A stretch of DNA of 64,000 bases from the NCBI GenBank assembly GCA_946403295.1, contig CAMIZL010000011.1, positions 1 through 64,000 of the forward strand, given 5' to 3'. The stretch's first letter is position 1. Each line of letters opens with the position of its first letter. Origin of the DNA: an uncultured Clostridia bacterium. Its GTDB lineage: Bacteria; Bacillota; Clostridia; Lachnospirales; Lachnospiraceae. Positions 8,188 through 17,364 of the stretch are shown in pieces. A program made the translations under genes and the position numbers. A model generated the notes under the pieces. That model had not been told where the DNA came from. It was given only the letters and a program-made list of their open reading frames with translations, and did not search any database.

Positions 8188-8314
8188 TGTGGCAAAAAAA
8201 GTGTGTCTGTGGTAAACTGTTAACGGCGTGTGACCCGAATGACAGAGAAACGGGTTGCGAACCGTATTCGAAGCGAATGCTGAATCCAAACGGATGCGGG
8301 TACAGGAAGAGAAA

Positions 8315-9778
8315 ATGAACGAGCAGAACAATGAGATCACGATCAGCCTGGGCGATATGTTCGCGTATTTTTTACATCGCTGGAAGCTTATAGTGGTAGT
8401 TTCTTTAATTCTTATGGTGGGGATCGGAGGTTTTCTGATCTACAGACAATATGAGTCGATACAGAACAAGTACGAGGACGCCACATATAACCAGCTGACA
8501 AGGGACATGACCCAGGAGCAGCTCAGAAGTGTCGACCTCTACTATACGCGTTACAAGACTTATCAGGAAAGAATCCGCGAGAACCAGTTCTATGCCGATA
8601 ACAGCCTTTACATGAAGCTGGATGCGAACAATGTCGGCGTTCTTACCGAGGAGTATCTCGTTAAGACCGATTATTCGGGCGTTATGTCTTCATTCTCGGA
8701 TGTTGCTCTTGATCTTAATGATTATGAGAAGATGGCCAATGTTCTCGGAAGCGATCTTGATGCCAGATATGTCAACGAGCTCGTGAGCCTCTACGGAAGC
8801 CTCGGCCAGGACGCTTATCAGATCGATACCGATAAGGTGGGCGATGTCATAAACGGAAGTATCGGTAATTCCTATACAGGTATCCTTACTTTGAGGATCA
8901 TCGCAAATACGAGAAGTGATTGCGAGGAGCTCGCAAAGATCGCCGACGATGCCATCAGAGAGCATGAGGCATCCCTTAAGGGAGCGGGCATAATGCTTGA
9001 GGTCTCAAGCCTTACCACGTCTTATACCGAAAGATATGATTCAGGTATAGCCGAGTACCAGCGTACCAAGTCGGAGCAGGGCTCGCAGCTCGTTACCGAT
9101 TATTATAATTTCGAGCAGAGCGCAAAATCATCCATGGATGAACAGGAGCGCGCGGTATTTAACTTCATGATTGAAAAGGAACAGGAAGTTAAGGAAAAGA
9201 TGCATTACTTCAGATACGCAGCGATCGGCCTTGTGGTCGGCGGTCTCGTGATTGTGATCATACTTGCCATTAATTATCTGTTCGCACCCGGAGTCAAGAC
9301 GATCGAAGATGCCGGAAATCTCACAAAAGAGAAGGGCATCGGTATCATCGTTCAGGAAACAAAATCGAGGATCCTGCTCGGAAAGTTCTTCCACAGCTGG
9401 GCCAAGAAGATAGAATTCCACGGTGTTACGCAGGTTGCCGAGGAAGAAGCGCTCGCACTTGTATGCGACAGACTTTATAACCTTTGCGAGAGCAGGAACA
9501 CAAAGAAGCTCTTTGTGGCATCCGATGCCGACTGCACCTACACCGGACGCGTGCTCAAGCAGCTCATTGAACTCCTCAAGGCCAAGGGAATAGAAGCCGG
9601 AGCCGGCTCGCCCGTAAGCTCGCTTGAAGCATTGCAAAACCTCAGAGGTTCGGAAGCGGTCGTTATGGCACTTACGATCAAGAACAGTCTTCCGAACGCA
9701 GTAAGAGATGAATATGCGATCTGCGAGGAGAACAACATCCCCGTGCTGGGAAACTTCATAATATACCCTCAGACCTGA
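8315..9778 (+). CDS. Wzz-type chain-length determinant / polysaccharide co-polymerase
   Basis: 487 residues. Layout: a short cytoplasmic N-terminus (ITISLGDMFAYFLHRWK), TM1 near residues 26-47, a roughly 270-residue extracellular helical region with DLDARYVNEL and TRSDCEELAKIAD, TM2 near residues 313-335, then a cytoplasmic domain. This is the polysaccharide co-polymerase plan. The C-terminal domain looks like a BY-kinase fold (FVASDADCTYTGRVLKQLIELL), but I see no Walker A loop, so kinase activity is unlikely. AGGAAGAG before 8315 fixes the start; an upstream TTG frame has no such site. No glycosyltransferases adjoin it. Confidence 0.75.
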   Translation: MNEQNNEITISLGDMFAYFLHRWKLIVVVSLILMVGIGGFLIYRQYESIQNKYEDATYNQLTRDMTQEQLRSVDLYYTRYKTYQERIRENQFYADNSLYMKLDANNVGVLTEEYLVKTDYSGVMSSFSDVALDLNDYEKMANVLGSDLDARYVNELVSLYGSLGQDAYQIDTDKVGDVINGSIGNSYTGILTLRIIANTRSDCEELAKIADDAIREHEASLKGAGIMLEVSSLTTSYTERYDSGIAEYQRTKSEQGSQLVTDYYNFEQSAKSSMDEQERAVFNFMIEKEQEVKEKMHYFRYAAIGLVVGGLVIVIILAINYLFAPGVKTIEDAGNLTKEKGIGIIVQETKSRILLGKFFHSWAKKIEFHGVTQVAEEEALALVCDRLYNLCESRNTKKLFVASDADCTYTGRVLKQLIELLKAKGIEAGAGSPVSSLEALQNLRGSEAVVMALTIKNSLPNAVRDEYAICEENNIPVLGNFIIYPQT

Positions 9779-9797
9779 CAGTCGTGCGAGGCAGGAT

Positions 9798-11492
9798 ATG
9801 CGTTATTATCTTACAGGAAAACAGGCGCGGGACATCGACCGCTACACATCGGAAACAATCGGGACGCCCGGGATCGTTCTTATGGAAAGAGCGGCCCTTG
9901 AGCTCGCCAACGTTATTTCGCAAGCGGTTGAGAAAGGCACGATCCTTTGCGTCGTCGGCACCGGCAACAACGGCGGCGATGCGGTGGCTGCAGCGCGCAT
10001 CCTTAAGAGTCGCGGCCGTAACGCCTATGTCTACGAGGTGAACCCTCTCGGCAAAAAGACGGATTCCTTCCTGCTTCAGGAGAGGATCGCCAAAAACCTT
10101 GGCGTAGAGTTTGTTGAGACTCTCCCCGAAAGTGCTTCCGGGGATGATCTTGCATCTCTTTTTGAAAAATATGACGTGATCGTAGACGGGATCTTCGGTG
10201 TCGGACTCTCGAGAGATATCGGGGGGATGTGTAAGAACGCCGTTGAGGGCATAAACATTGCTTCGGAAAAAGGGGCTTTTAGATCGGTCGTTGCCTGCGA
10301 TATACCGAGCGGCATCGATGCGGACACGGGGCGCGTTATGGGCTGCGCCGTGAAGTGCGATATTACCGTGACTTTCGGCTACACCAAGATCGGCATGTTG
10401 ATAAATGACGGTCGTTACTGCAGCGGAAAGATCATTTGCAAAGAAATAGGATTATATACACCCGCGACCATGGAAGAAGCCAGGGGGCTTTTTGATGTGG
10501 CCGCGGCTTTTGAATTTGACGCACACGATCTGAAATACAGGCTTCCCACAAATGTTCCCGACGCCAACAAGGGAACAAACGGCAAGGTGCTCATTCTCGC
10601 CGGCTCAAGAGAAGTTTTCGGCGCGATGTATCTGTGCACATCGGCGTGCTGCTCTGTCGGAGCGGGGCTTGTAAAAGTTGTGACTCACGATAGAAACAGG
10701 GACCTTCTCATGGACAAGCTCCCGGAGGTAATGACGCTCACATATGGGGACGCTACGGGATGCGAGGATGCGACGGGTCTCCGCGCAGATTTTCTTCGCA
10801 AACTTTCCGAATCCGTCGCATGGGCGGATACGGTTTTGATAGGTCCGGGGCTCGGAACGAATGAAGAGGCACGCGGGCTGCTAACATGCGCGCTCGGTGC
10901 GCTTAAGGAGGGGCAGCGCCTCGTGCTTGACGCCGATGCCCTGAATATCCTTTCGGATAATTCGTCGCGTACCGAGGGCGACGACAGGACTGCCCCCGGT
11001 GAAACTGCGTCCGGCATGTTTAAAGATATTACATCCCGCCTCGGCGCCGGCAATATCGTTCTTACTCCTCACATCGGTGAGGCGGTAAGACTTATGAAGG
11101 GTCTCGGGCGAGAGATGACCGCGGCGCAGATCAAGATGCAGCCTATCGAAGCCGCGCAATGGATCTCAAATGCGACCGGAGCGGTATGCGTTCTAAAGGA
11201 CGCACGTACCGTGGTGGCCGATCCCGCGGATGACGGGGTCATATACATTAATACAACCGGAAATTGCGGCATGTCGAAAGGCGGCAGCGGAGATGTTCTT
11301 GCCGGCATCATGGCAGGTCTTCTTGTCCGTGCACGCCGGAGCGGGGTGACCGCATTTGAAACCGCGTGTATTGCGGTGAACCTGCATGGTCGCGCGGGTG
11401 ACAGGGCGAAGGAACGCCTTGGCGAAACGGGCATGATGGCCGGCAATCTGATAGACGAATTAAAATATGGTAGGATTGATGAACAGCGCTAA
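9798..11492 (+). CDS. nnr: Bifunctional NAD(P)HX epimerase / ADP-dependent NAD(P)HX dehydratase
   Basis: 564 residues, a fused repair enzyme. Residues 1-215 are the YjeF_N epimerase (GTGNNGGDAVAAARIL; VDGIFGVGLSRDI; DIPSGIDADTG), which interconverts R- and S-NAD(P)HX. Residues 225-564 are the ribokinase-like dehydratase (NKGTNGKVLILAGS; LIGPGLG; LVLDADALNIL; GMSKGGSGDVLAGIMAGLL), which restores NAD(P)H using ADP. It follows the Wzz-like gene by 19 bp and may share its transcript. Its 3' end overlaps the convergent lipoprotein gene by 33 bp. Confidence 0.93.
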   Translation: MRYYLTGKQARDIDRYTSETIGTPGIVLMERAALELANVISQAVEKGTILCVVGTGNNGGDAVAAARILKSRGRNAYVYEVNPLGKKTDSFLLQERIAKNLGVEFVETLPESASGDDLASLFEKYDVIVDGIFGVGLSRDIGGMCKNAVEGINIASEKGAFRSVVACDIPSGIDADTGRVMGCAVKCDITVTFGYTKIGMLINDGRYCSGKIICKEIGLYTPATMEEARGLFDVAAAFEFDAHDLKYRLPTNVPDANKGTNGKVLILAGSREVFGAMYLCTSACCSVGAGLVKVVTHDRNRDLLMDKLPEVMTLTYGDATGCEDATGLRADFLRKLSESVAWADTVLIGPGLGTNEEARGLLTCALGALKEGQRLVLDADALNILSDNSSRTEGDDRTAPGETASGMFKDITSRLGAGNIVLTPHIGEAVRLMKGLGREMTAAQIKMQPIEAAQWISNATGAVCVLKDARTVVADPADDGVIYINTTGNCGMSKGGSGDVLAGIMAGLLVRARRSGVTAFETACIAVNLHGRAGDRAKERLGETGMMAGNLIDELKYGRIDEQR

Positions 11493-12368
11493 GTAGCGGA
11501 CAGGTTTGTCTGAGATACCATTGTGGTAGATGAGATTCTCCTTTGTAAAAACGGTACCGGTTTCAAATTCGGTGTCCTCAAAGATATCGATCACAAAACC
11601 GTTGGGGTCGAGGATAAGTCCGAATATATTGTCGGGAGTGGCATCGCTTTCCGACCGGATCTGATATTTTACGGAAAGAGTGTCATCGTCAACGAAGGAA
11701 AGCGACCAGTCGGCGTACCAGGGAACATATTCCTTGAAGCCGTCCTTGACAGAAAGGTTATCCCAGCGGATCTTGCCATTCGGAACACCCTGAGGGCAGT
11801 AGATCTTAAAGACAGAAGTGTTGCCGGGTCCGACATTGCTCAAATAGACGTAGGTGTCACCGATACACTCTCCGTTATCGTCCATTGCGGCAGCGTCACC
11901 GGCTAAGGAGAGCGGTCGGTCATACATGTTTGTAATACCGACGATCAGATACCAATAGCCAAAAGAGTCTTTAAATGCCGTGACGGAAGCGGTTATACCG
12001 GGCATATCTTCCAGGAGACTGTAGGTAACGCCCCAGCTAACCTTACTGAAATCCGAGTCGTCATCGAGATGATCGAAATTGCCCAATGAACCGTCATCGG
12101 GATCCGAAACAGCGATATCGTCTTCCGGAAGAGGAGTGGGCTCGGGTGTAGGGGTGGCCATCGGCTCCGCGGTCGGAAGAGGAGTGGTTATAGGCGTGGA
12201 AGCAGGTGTAGGCACGGCTGTTGGTGAAGGTGTCCCGTTCGATGTGTCGGATGGCTCGAACTCGATAACATAACCGTCGGTTTTCGGTTTTTCATAACTG
12301 CATGAAGTCAGACCGAGACATAAAGAAAGGATCAATACGAAACAAGCGGATTTTTTGATAATTTTCAT
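11460..12368 (-). CDS. Putative lipoprotein with Pro/Thr-rich linker
   Basis: 302 residues. The N-terminus MKIIKKSACFVLILSLCLGL ending LTSC is a lipoprotein signal with the lipidated Cys near residue 23. A low-complexity linker (TPSPTAVPTPASTPITTPLP and similar, about 45-85) leads to a C-terminal beta-rich domain of unknown function, presumably on the outer face of the membrane. I do not recognise the family; a FxLyD-like domain is possible. Its last 11 codons overlap the convergent nnr gene. A -35/-10 pair lies at 12439-12466 on the minus strand. Confidence 0.75.
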   Translation of the reverse strand: MKIIKKSACFVLILSLCLGLTSCSYEKPKTDGYVIEFEPSDTSNGTPSPTAVPTPASTPITTPLPTAEPMATPTPEPTPLPEDDIAVSDPDDGSLGNFDHLDDDSDFSKVSWGVTYSLLEDMPGITASVTAFKDSFGYWYLIVGITNMYDRPLSLAGDAAAMDDNGECIGDTYVYLSNVGPGNTSVFKIYCPQGVPNGKIRWDNLSVKDGFKEYVPWYADWSLSFVDDDTLSVKYQIRSESDATPDNIFGLILDPNGFVIDIFEDTEFETGTVFTKENLIYHNGISDKPVRYLALFINPTIF

Positions 12369-12438
12369 TAGATATATACGCTCCCTAGTGTTTTTTCGGG
12401 TCGTCCGGCAAGGCAGCCGGACGGACCTTCAAATATAG

Positions 12439-12466
12439 ATTGTACCAGACATTTACAAAAGGTAAA
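12439..12466 (-). promoter_or_regulatory. Promoter of the lipoprotein gene
   Basis: On the minus strand TTTACC, a 16-bp spacer and TACAAT lie about 70 bp before the ATG. A GTCCGGC/GCCGGAC hairpin lies in the leader near 12400. Confidence 0.55.
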
Positions 12467-12525
12467 GAGTTATTTATGATTGTTATCATATTTTTTGCAT
12501 CGATGACCAGCGAGGAAGGAATGTT

Positions 12526-13398
12526 ATGAAAATAAAGTGTGATTATTGCGACAGTATGGTAGATGAGACCGAGGGACAGTGTCCGCATTGCGGTGCGCCG
12601 CTCTCGGGCGCGAACAGAACATCGTCGTCGCAGCCCAAAACCATAGAGGAATTGAAACGGTGGTATGAGGCCAGAAATCTTCCGCCGGAAGAAGTGACGA
12701 GATTTTTCATCGGTAAGGATATAAGGGAACCCAAAGCCTTCGGAATCTACAAGAATTCGAACGGTGATTTTGTAGTTTATAAGAATAAGTCGGACGGATC
12801 GCGTGCGGTCCGTTACGAAGGCTCGGACGAGGCATATGCCGTCAATGAGCTCTACCAGCGCCTCCGCTCCGAGATCGAGGATCAGGTCAGAAGAAACAAT
12901 GTGGGCCGCAATTACAGCAGAACCGGCAGTTCCTCAAACCTGTCCGGCAAGGGATGCAACCCCGTGGGGTGCCTGTCCGTTATCTTCAAACATAAAGTAA
13001 TAGCCATCGTCCTGTTTATCGTGTTCATGCTGATCATAGGCGTGATGTTTGGGGATGACATCCCCAAAGGCTATTACAGCTATAACGGTCACGATTATTA
13101 TCGTCAGGATTCGAATTGGTACGTTTATAACGATGCCACCGACAACTGGATGCTCGAGAGTGCCGCTTCAGGCATCTATTCCTACATCACAGGCGACAAT
13201 TACGACGATTATTCGAACAATTCGTTCTTCGGCAGTTCCCTGTTTGAGGACTCCGCTTATTATGATGACAACTCGAGCAGCAGCAGCTCCTGGTACGACT
13301 CCGACGATGATGACGACTGGGACAGCGACTGGTCGTGGGACAGCTCCGACTCGTGGGATTCGGACTGGGGCGGAAGCGACTGGGATTCGGATTGGTGA
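12526..13398 (+). CDS. Zinc-ribbon membrane protein with Asp/Ser/Trp-rich tail
   Basis: 290 residues. The N-terminal zinc ribbon has CDYCDSM then CPHCGAPL (two CxxC pairs, residues 5-26). An unrecognised globular region follows (about 40-115, with RFFIGKDIREPKAFGIYKN), then a TM helix near residues 160-180. The last 60 residues are a low-complexity Asp, Ser and Trp tail with repeated WDSDW. With the ribbon at the N-terminus and a single TM, the tail is probably outside (inference). GAGGAAGGA precedes the ATG. Function unknown; related zinc-ribbon proteins are common in Clostridia. Confidence 0.7.
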   Translation: MKIKCDYCDSMVDETEGQCPHCGAPLSGANRTSSSQPKTIEELKRWYEARNLPPEEVTRFFIGKDIREPKAFGIYKNSNGDFVVYKNKSDGSRAVRYEGSDEAYAVNELYQRLRSEIEDQVRRNNVGRNYSRTGSSSNLSGKGCNPVGCLSVIFKHKVIAIVLFIVFMLIIGVMFGDDIPKGYYSYNGHDYYRQDSNWYVYNDATDNWMLESAASGIYSYITGDNYDDYSNNSFFGSSLFEDSAYYDDNSSSSSSWYDSDDDDDWDSDWSWDSSDSWDSDWGGSDWDSDW

Positions 13399-13423
13399 TA
13401 ACGTCCGGTAATACCGGGGTTAT
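13397..13423. terminator. Bidirectional hairpin between convergent genes
   Basis: CCGGT-AAT-ACCGG flanked by ATAAC and GTTAT fills the 21-bp gap between the zinc-ribbon gene and the EAL gene and touches the zinc-ribbon stop codon. There is no long T-run, so termination strength is uncertain. Confidence 0.5.
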
Positions 13424-15222
13424 TTCAAATATTCCCTCTCAAAAGCATCCATCGGGATCGGCTTGCTGAAATAGTAGCCCTGGATCACTTTGCAACCGAG
13501 CTCGCTGAGCCTGTCGACCTGCCCTTTCTTTTCGGCACCCTCGGCGAGGCACTTGAAGCCGAGCTCTTTTGCGAGCGAGATTATATGCCTTATAACGATT
13601 ATATCCTCTTCCTTTTCATTCTCGGAAGCGACCTTGTCTACAAAGCTCTTGTCGATCTTAAGCGTGTCAAACGGCAGCTCTGTCAGCAGTGAAAGCGAAG
13701 AGTAGCCGGTTCCGAAGTCGTCCATCGAGATCTTGAAGCCCTGCTCGCGAAGCTTGTCCATAAGCGTTATCATGTGATTCTTGTCATCGTAGGACGCACT
13801 CTCGGTGAGCTCGAAGTCGATATATTTGTGGTCGACGCCGTAGTCGTCAACGATCTTTGTGAGCAGTTCCACAATGTTCTTGTTGTAAAGCCTGCTTCGC
13901 GAGAGATTAACGGATATGGGCACGATCTTTTTCCCTTCCTGCTCCCATTTTTTGATCGCTATGCAGACTTTCCTGAGCACGATATCATCGATCTTTCCGA
14001 TTGAGCAGTCTTTCTCGAAGAAGGGAATGAACCTTGCGGGAGAAAGAAATTCCTGATTCTTGTAATTCCATCGTATGAGCGCTTCGGCGCCGACAAGTTC
14101 ATCCGTATCGCAATTGATCTTGGGCTGGAGATAAACGACAAATTCGTCGTTCTCGATCGCCGTCTCAAGGTATGCTTTTATGTAATTGCTCCACGAGATA
14201 TCATCATGCATCTTGTCGGTGTACATGATGATGTCCGTCTCGCTTCTGTTGGTACCGAGCGCCTGCGCCATCTTGCCGGCATCGGCAACGCGGTTACCCG
14301 AAAGGATCGAGCGCTGCATCGGAACAACGCCGCATCTGTAGAATATCTTGTAGTTGGGGTCTTCCTCGAGATGCGAGAGTTCCTCAAAGAAATGTTTGAG
14401 CGTCCGGATCGTCTCGTCCTTGGGCATATCCTTTATCATCATCGCGAAGTTGTCGTTATGGCATCGTGCGCTGGCATAAACGAAATCAGCTTCGTTCATC
14501 GCTTTTACGATATTGCAGAGCACTTTGTTTCCCGCGATATGTCCGTAAACCTCGTTGATCACACGGAATTCCTTGACATCGAAATGGACGAAGGCATAGT
14601 CGTTAATGCCTTTATCCATGGGCATTTCGAGATATGAAACAAGGTGGTTCCAGTTGTAATGATCGGTGATCGGGTCGAAGAAGGATATTTTGTAGAGCAT
14701 CTCGGAGCCGAAGGCGGAAACGTCGTCATTTATGATGCTGTGCGCAATGTCGCGGTCGAGTTTCCACTCGTAAAGCATCCTGATCTTCCTGCAACCCATG
14801 AACACGCTTATGACGCCGGCCTTGGAGCGATCCTTGATCGAAAGGTCGGTGTAGATCCTGTGCGCGTCATTTTGCACGGCGATATTTTCGAAAAATTCCG
14901 TTATGGAATCGCGGCTCATGTCGATCTTTGAATCGATCTCGACCGAATAGAAGAAAGAACCGTCGAGCGTGATGCTCTTGAGGTCCGTGGGATACTCTAT
15001 CCTGTCATCGCCCTCGCGGTACTCGATCCCGATGACTTCGCGCTCAAGCGAGCTCACGAAAAAAACACCCGGGTAGTCGTAAGTACCGAACGCGCCCGAA
15101 TATCTGTTGACCCGCTCGGGCACTTTGTCTTCGTAAAACTCCCTGATCTCTTCATCCGTAGCTTCGGTGTAAAATAGTATCCGCTTGGGTTTGTATAGCT
15201 GATTCAGCTTGTTTATAAACAT
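13420..15222 (-). CDS. Cyclic-di-GMP phosphodiesterase with degenerate GGDEF and intact EAL domain
   Basis: 600 residues. An N-terminal region of about 170 residues is unassigned. A GGDEF-fold domain follows (about 205-330: DYAFVHFDVKEFRVINEVYGH), but the active-site loop reads RCHNDNF in place of GGDEF, so cyclase activity is unlikely. The EAL domain (about 350-600) keeps the signature GAEALIRW, NLSRSRL, the metal motif DDFGTGYSSLS and DKSFV. It should hydrolyse c-di-GMP, possibly with GTP sensing by the degenerate domain. GGAGAGATCAT fixes the start at 15222. The nearby flagellar genes make motility control plausible (inference). Confidence 0.88.
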   Translation of the reverse strand: MFINKLNQLYKPKRILFYTEATDEEIREFYEDKVPERVNRYSGAFGTYDYPGVFFVSSLEREVIGIEYREGDDRIEYPTDLKSITLDGSFFYSVEIDSKIDMSRDSITEFFENIAVQNDAHRIYTDLSIKDRSKAGVISVFMGCRKIRMLYEWKLDRDIAHSIINDDVSAFGSEMLYKISFFDPITDHYNWNHLVSYLEMPMDKGINDYAFVHFDVKEFRVINEVYGHIAGNKVLCNIVKAMNEADFVYASARCHNDNFAMMIKDMPKDETIRTLKHFFEELSHLEEDPNYKIFYRCGVVPMQRSILSGNRVADAGKMAQALGTNRSETDIIMYTDKMHDDISWSNYIKAYLETAIENDEFVVYLQPKINCDTDELVGAEALIRWNYKNQEFLSPARFIPFFEKDCSIGKIDDIVLRKVCIAIKKWEQEGKKIVPISVNLSRSRLYNKNIVELLTKIVDDYGVDHKYIDFELTESASYDDKNHMITLMDKLREQGFKISMDDFGTGYSSLSLLTELPFDTLKIDKSFVDKVASENEKEEDIIVIRHIISLAKELGFKCLAEGAEKKGQVDRLSELGCKVIQGYYFSKPIPMDAFEREYLK

Positions 15223-15411
15223 ATGATCTCTCCGATAAATACACAAAAAATGGTCGTATATCTTGATTAAACGGTTAGGTTTCTCGTTTGCTTTATACTA
15301 ACACAGACGAAGTTGATTTTCAATTATGCGACACGCGTCGGAGAGAGGCGGGCAGAGACACGCTCCCGTCGGAGCGATTTGGTTGAGTCGGCAGTCCTTG
15401 AGGAAATCTTG

Positions 15412-15600
15412 TCAGGAATCTGCCCCGTCGGAGTCCTTCCTTGAGGAGGGGCAGGAATGGCAGCTGCCGCAACTCGCGCAATTTCCGCCGCATCCCGGTT
15501 TTTTTCTGTCTTTTATCAGCACGCGCACGAGGGCCACGACCATTGCGATCAATACGAGGGATACCACTATCGTTCCCCAATTCTCGGCTAACCAGTCCAT
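15412..15600 (-). CDS. FeoB-associated Cys-rich membrane protein
   Basis: 62 residues: one TM helix (about 9-30), then a basic stretch KDRKKPGCGGNCASCGSCHS carrying several closely spaced Cys. This is the FeoB-associated small protein usually found beside the ferrous-iron transporter FeoB; its role in iron uptake is unproven. AAGGAGAATTGTT precedes the ATG. No feoA or feoB lies in the window, so it is displaced from its usual partners. A perfect 20-bp palindrome and a 17-bp repeat array lie upstream. Confidence 0.8.
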   Translation of the reverse strand: MDWLAENWGTIVVSLVLIAMVVALVRVLIKDRKKPGCGGNCASCGSCHSCPSSRKDSDGADS

Positions 15601-15654
15601 AACAATTCTCCTTCGGATTTTTTCGGATTTCGGTTTTATCGGATTTTGGTTTCG

Positions 15655-15727
15655 TCCGGATTCCGGCTTCGTCCGGACTCCGGTTTCATCAGGACTCCGC
15701 TTTCGTCCGGATTCCGGCTTTGTCCGG
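15655..15727. repeat. 17-bp tandem repeat, 4 copies
   Basis: TCCGGATTCCGGCTTCG-like units begin at 15655, 15672, 15689 and 15706, with a partial copy at 15723. Each carries CCGG pairs. The array stops one base before the 20-bp palindrome. Confidence 0.85.
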
Positions 15728-15728
15728 C

Positions 15729-15748
15729 GTGTTAGCGGCCGCTAACAC
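15729..15748. promoter_or_regulatory. Perfect 20-bp palindrome, candidate operator
   Basis: GTGTTAGCGG at 15729 is followed by its exact reverse complement CCGCTAACAC, with no spacer. It lies about 130 bp before the FeoB-associated gene (minus strand) and 300 bp before ugd. The TTAG/CTAA halves recall metal-regulator or LacI-type boxes, but spacing matches none that I know exactly. Confidence 0.5.
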
Positions 15749-15890
15749 CTCTCCTGATAAAATACAACCTGCCGTTCGGATTGTCAAGACATCCGCAACC
15801 ACTGTGTTATACATACCTTCCGTTGCGCGTGCGAGGGACATCCTCATCCGGTGCGTCACTCAAGGACATCCGCAACCGCTCGGTTTTGCA

Positions 15891-15919
15891 TTGTGTTTTG
15901 AGGGCAAAGAATTTATAAT
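15891..15919 (+). promoter_or_regulatory. Likely ugd promoter
   Basis: TTGTGT, 17-bp spacer and a perfect TATAAT (15914-15919), about 130 bp before the ugd start. Confidence 0.5.
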
Positions 15920-16049
15920 TTCTCTATGAATCATCCACAAGCTTCCGGAAGCATACACAAAAACTTTCCCGAACCTCAGGGACAAGGTGGATTTCGCCAT
16001 ATGCCACTTTGCCGATTTGGGTAAGAATTAAACTACAGAGGAAACAGGA

Positions 16050-17363
16050 ATGAAGATTTCAATTGCAGGAACCGGATATGTCGGTTTGTCGCTCGCGGTG
16101 CTCCTTGCGCAGCACAACGAGGTGATCGCGGTGGATATCGATCGCGAGAAAGTGGAAAAACTGAATAAGCGTCAGTCGCCGATCCGGGACGAATACATAG
16201 AAAAGTACCTCGCGGAATATGATGCGAGGGGGCTAAAGCTCACGGCGACAACCGATGCCATAAGCGCATATGCCGCAGCCGATTACGTGATCATCGCCGC
16301 TCCCACAAACTACGATCCGCAGAAGAATTTCTTCGACTGCAGCGCGGTGGAATCGGTGATAGGGCAGGTGCTTGAGAGCAACGACCATGCGATTATGATC
16401 ATAAAATCGACCGTGCCCGTCGGCTACACCATAAAAGTACGCGAGCAATTCGGAACCGACAGGATCCTGTTCAGCCCCGAATTTTTGAGGGAATCGAAGG
16501 CGCTTTACGACAATCTTTATCCCGGCAGGATAATCGTCGGATGCGACGCGGCTTCGCGCAAACATGCGGAAGTATTTGCGAAGCTTTTGACGGAAGGGGC
16601 TCTAAAAGAAGACATAAGCGTTTTGTATATGGGCTTTACCGAGGCGGAAGCCGTGAAGCTCTTTGCGAACACATATCTTGCGCTGCGCGTGTCGTACTTC
16701 AACGAACTTGACACATATGCGGAGCTTAAGGGGCTCGACACGAAGTCGATCATCGACGGGGTCTGCCTCGATCCGCGAATCGGCACGCATTACAACAATC
16801 CTTCGTTCGGCTACGGCGGATATTGCCTCCCGAAGGACACCAAGCAGCTTCTCGCAAATTTCCACGATGTGCCGGAGGTGCTTATCCGTGCGATAGTCGA
16901 CAGCAACCGCACCCGCAAGGACCACATCGCGGACAGAGTCCTTGAATTGTCGGGCGCTTATGATCCCGCCGCGGACGGCGAGCGTCCTGCTGCGAGCGAC
17001 AGATCTCAGCCCGCCGCGGACGGCGAGCGTCCTGCTGCGAGCGACGGATCAGGGCCCGCCGCGGACGGAAAGATACGCCCCGTTACGATCGGCGTTTTCC
17101 GCCTCACCATGAAAGCAAATTCCGACAATTTCAGGCAGAGCAGCATACAAGGCGTTATGAAACGCCTCAAGGCGAAGGGCGCCACCGTTATCATATATGA
17201 GCCGTCGCTTGAGGACGGAACCACATTTTTCGGTTCGCTTGTTGTGAATGATCTTGAGAGATTTAAGGATATGAGCGACAGTATCATCGCAAACCGCTAT
17301 GACACGGCGCTCGACGATGTGAAAGATAAAGTTTATACAAGAGATCTGTTCAGAAGAGATTAG
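16050..17363 (+). CDS. ugd: UDP-glucose 6-dehydrogenase with in-frame repeat insertion
   Basis: 437 residues. It oxidises UDP-glucose to UDP-glucuronate with two NAD+, feeding capsule or exopolysaccharide synthesis. Visible motifs: the NAD loop [40 protein letters not shown], the substrate and helix motif [23 protein letters not shown], and the catalytic Cys in [15 protein letters not shown]. Between the central helix ([16 protein letters not shown]) and the C-terminal domain ([20 protein letters not shown]) lies a 35-residue Ala/Pro/Asp-rich insertion of 15-residue repeats absent from typical members. GAGGAAACAGGA precedes the ATG. Confidence 0.93.
   Translation: MKISIAGTGYVGLSLAVLLAQHNEVIAVDIDREKVEKLNKRQSPIRDEYIEKYLAEYDARGLKLTATTDAISAYAAADYVIIAAPTNYDPQKNFFDCSAVESVIGQVLESNDHAIMIIKSTVPVGYTIKVREQFGTDRILFSPEFLRESKALYDNLYPGRIIVGCDAASRKHAEVFAKLLTEGALKEDISVLYMGFTEAEAVKLFANTYLALRVSYFNELDTYAELKGLDTKSIIDGVCLDPRIGTHYNNPSFGYGGYCLPKDTKQLLANFHDVPEVLIRAIVDSNRTRKDHIADRVLELSGAYDPAADGERPAASDRSQPAADGERPAASDGSGPAADGKIRPVTIGVFRLTMKANSDNFRQSSIQGVMKRLKAKGATVIIYEPSLEDGTTFFGSLVVNDLERFKDMSDSIIANRYDTALDDVKDKVYTRDLFRRD
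16965..17068 (+). repeat. In-frame 45-bp tandem repeat inside ugd
   Basis: CCCGCCGCGGACGG starts at 16965, 17010 and 17055, exactly 45 bp apart. It encodes the unit [15 protein letters not shown] and its variants. The repeat sits in the inter-domain connection and keeps the frame. Confidence 0.92.
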
Positions 17364-17364
17364 G

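Larger units (their letters stand above)
15601..16049. other. Intergenic region between the FeoB-associated gene and ugd
   Basis: 449 bp between divergent genes. It holds a 17-bp tandem array (15655-15727), a perfect 20-bp palindrome (15729-15748), two copies of ACATCCGCAACC (about 15788 and 15866), and a likely ugd promoter at 15891-15919. No protein-like frame is supported. Confidence 0.6.
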
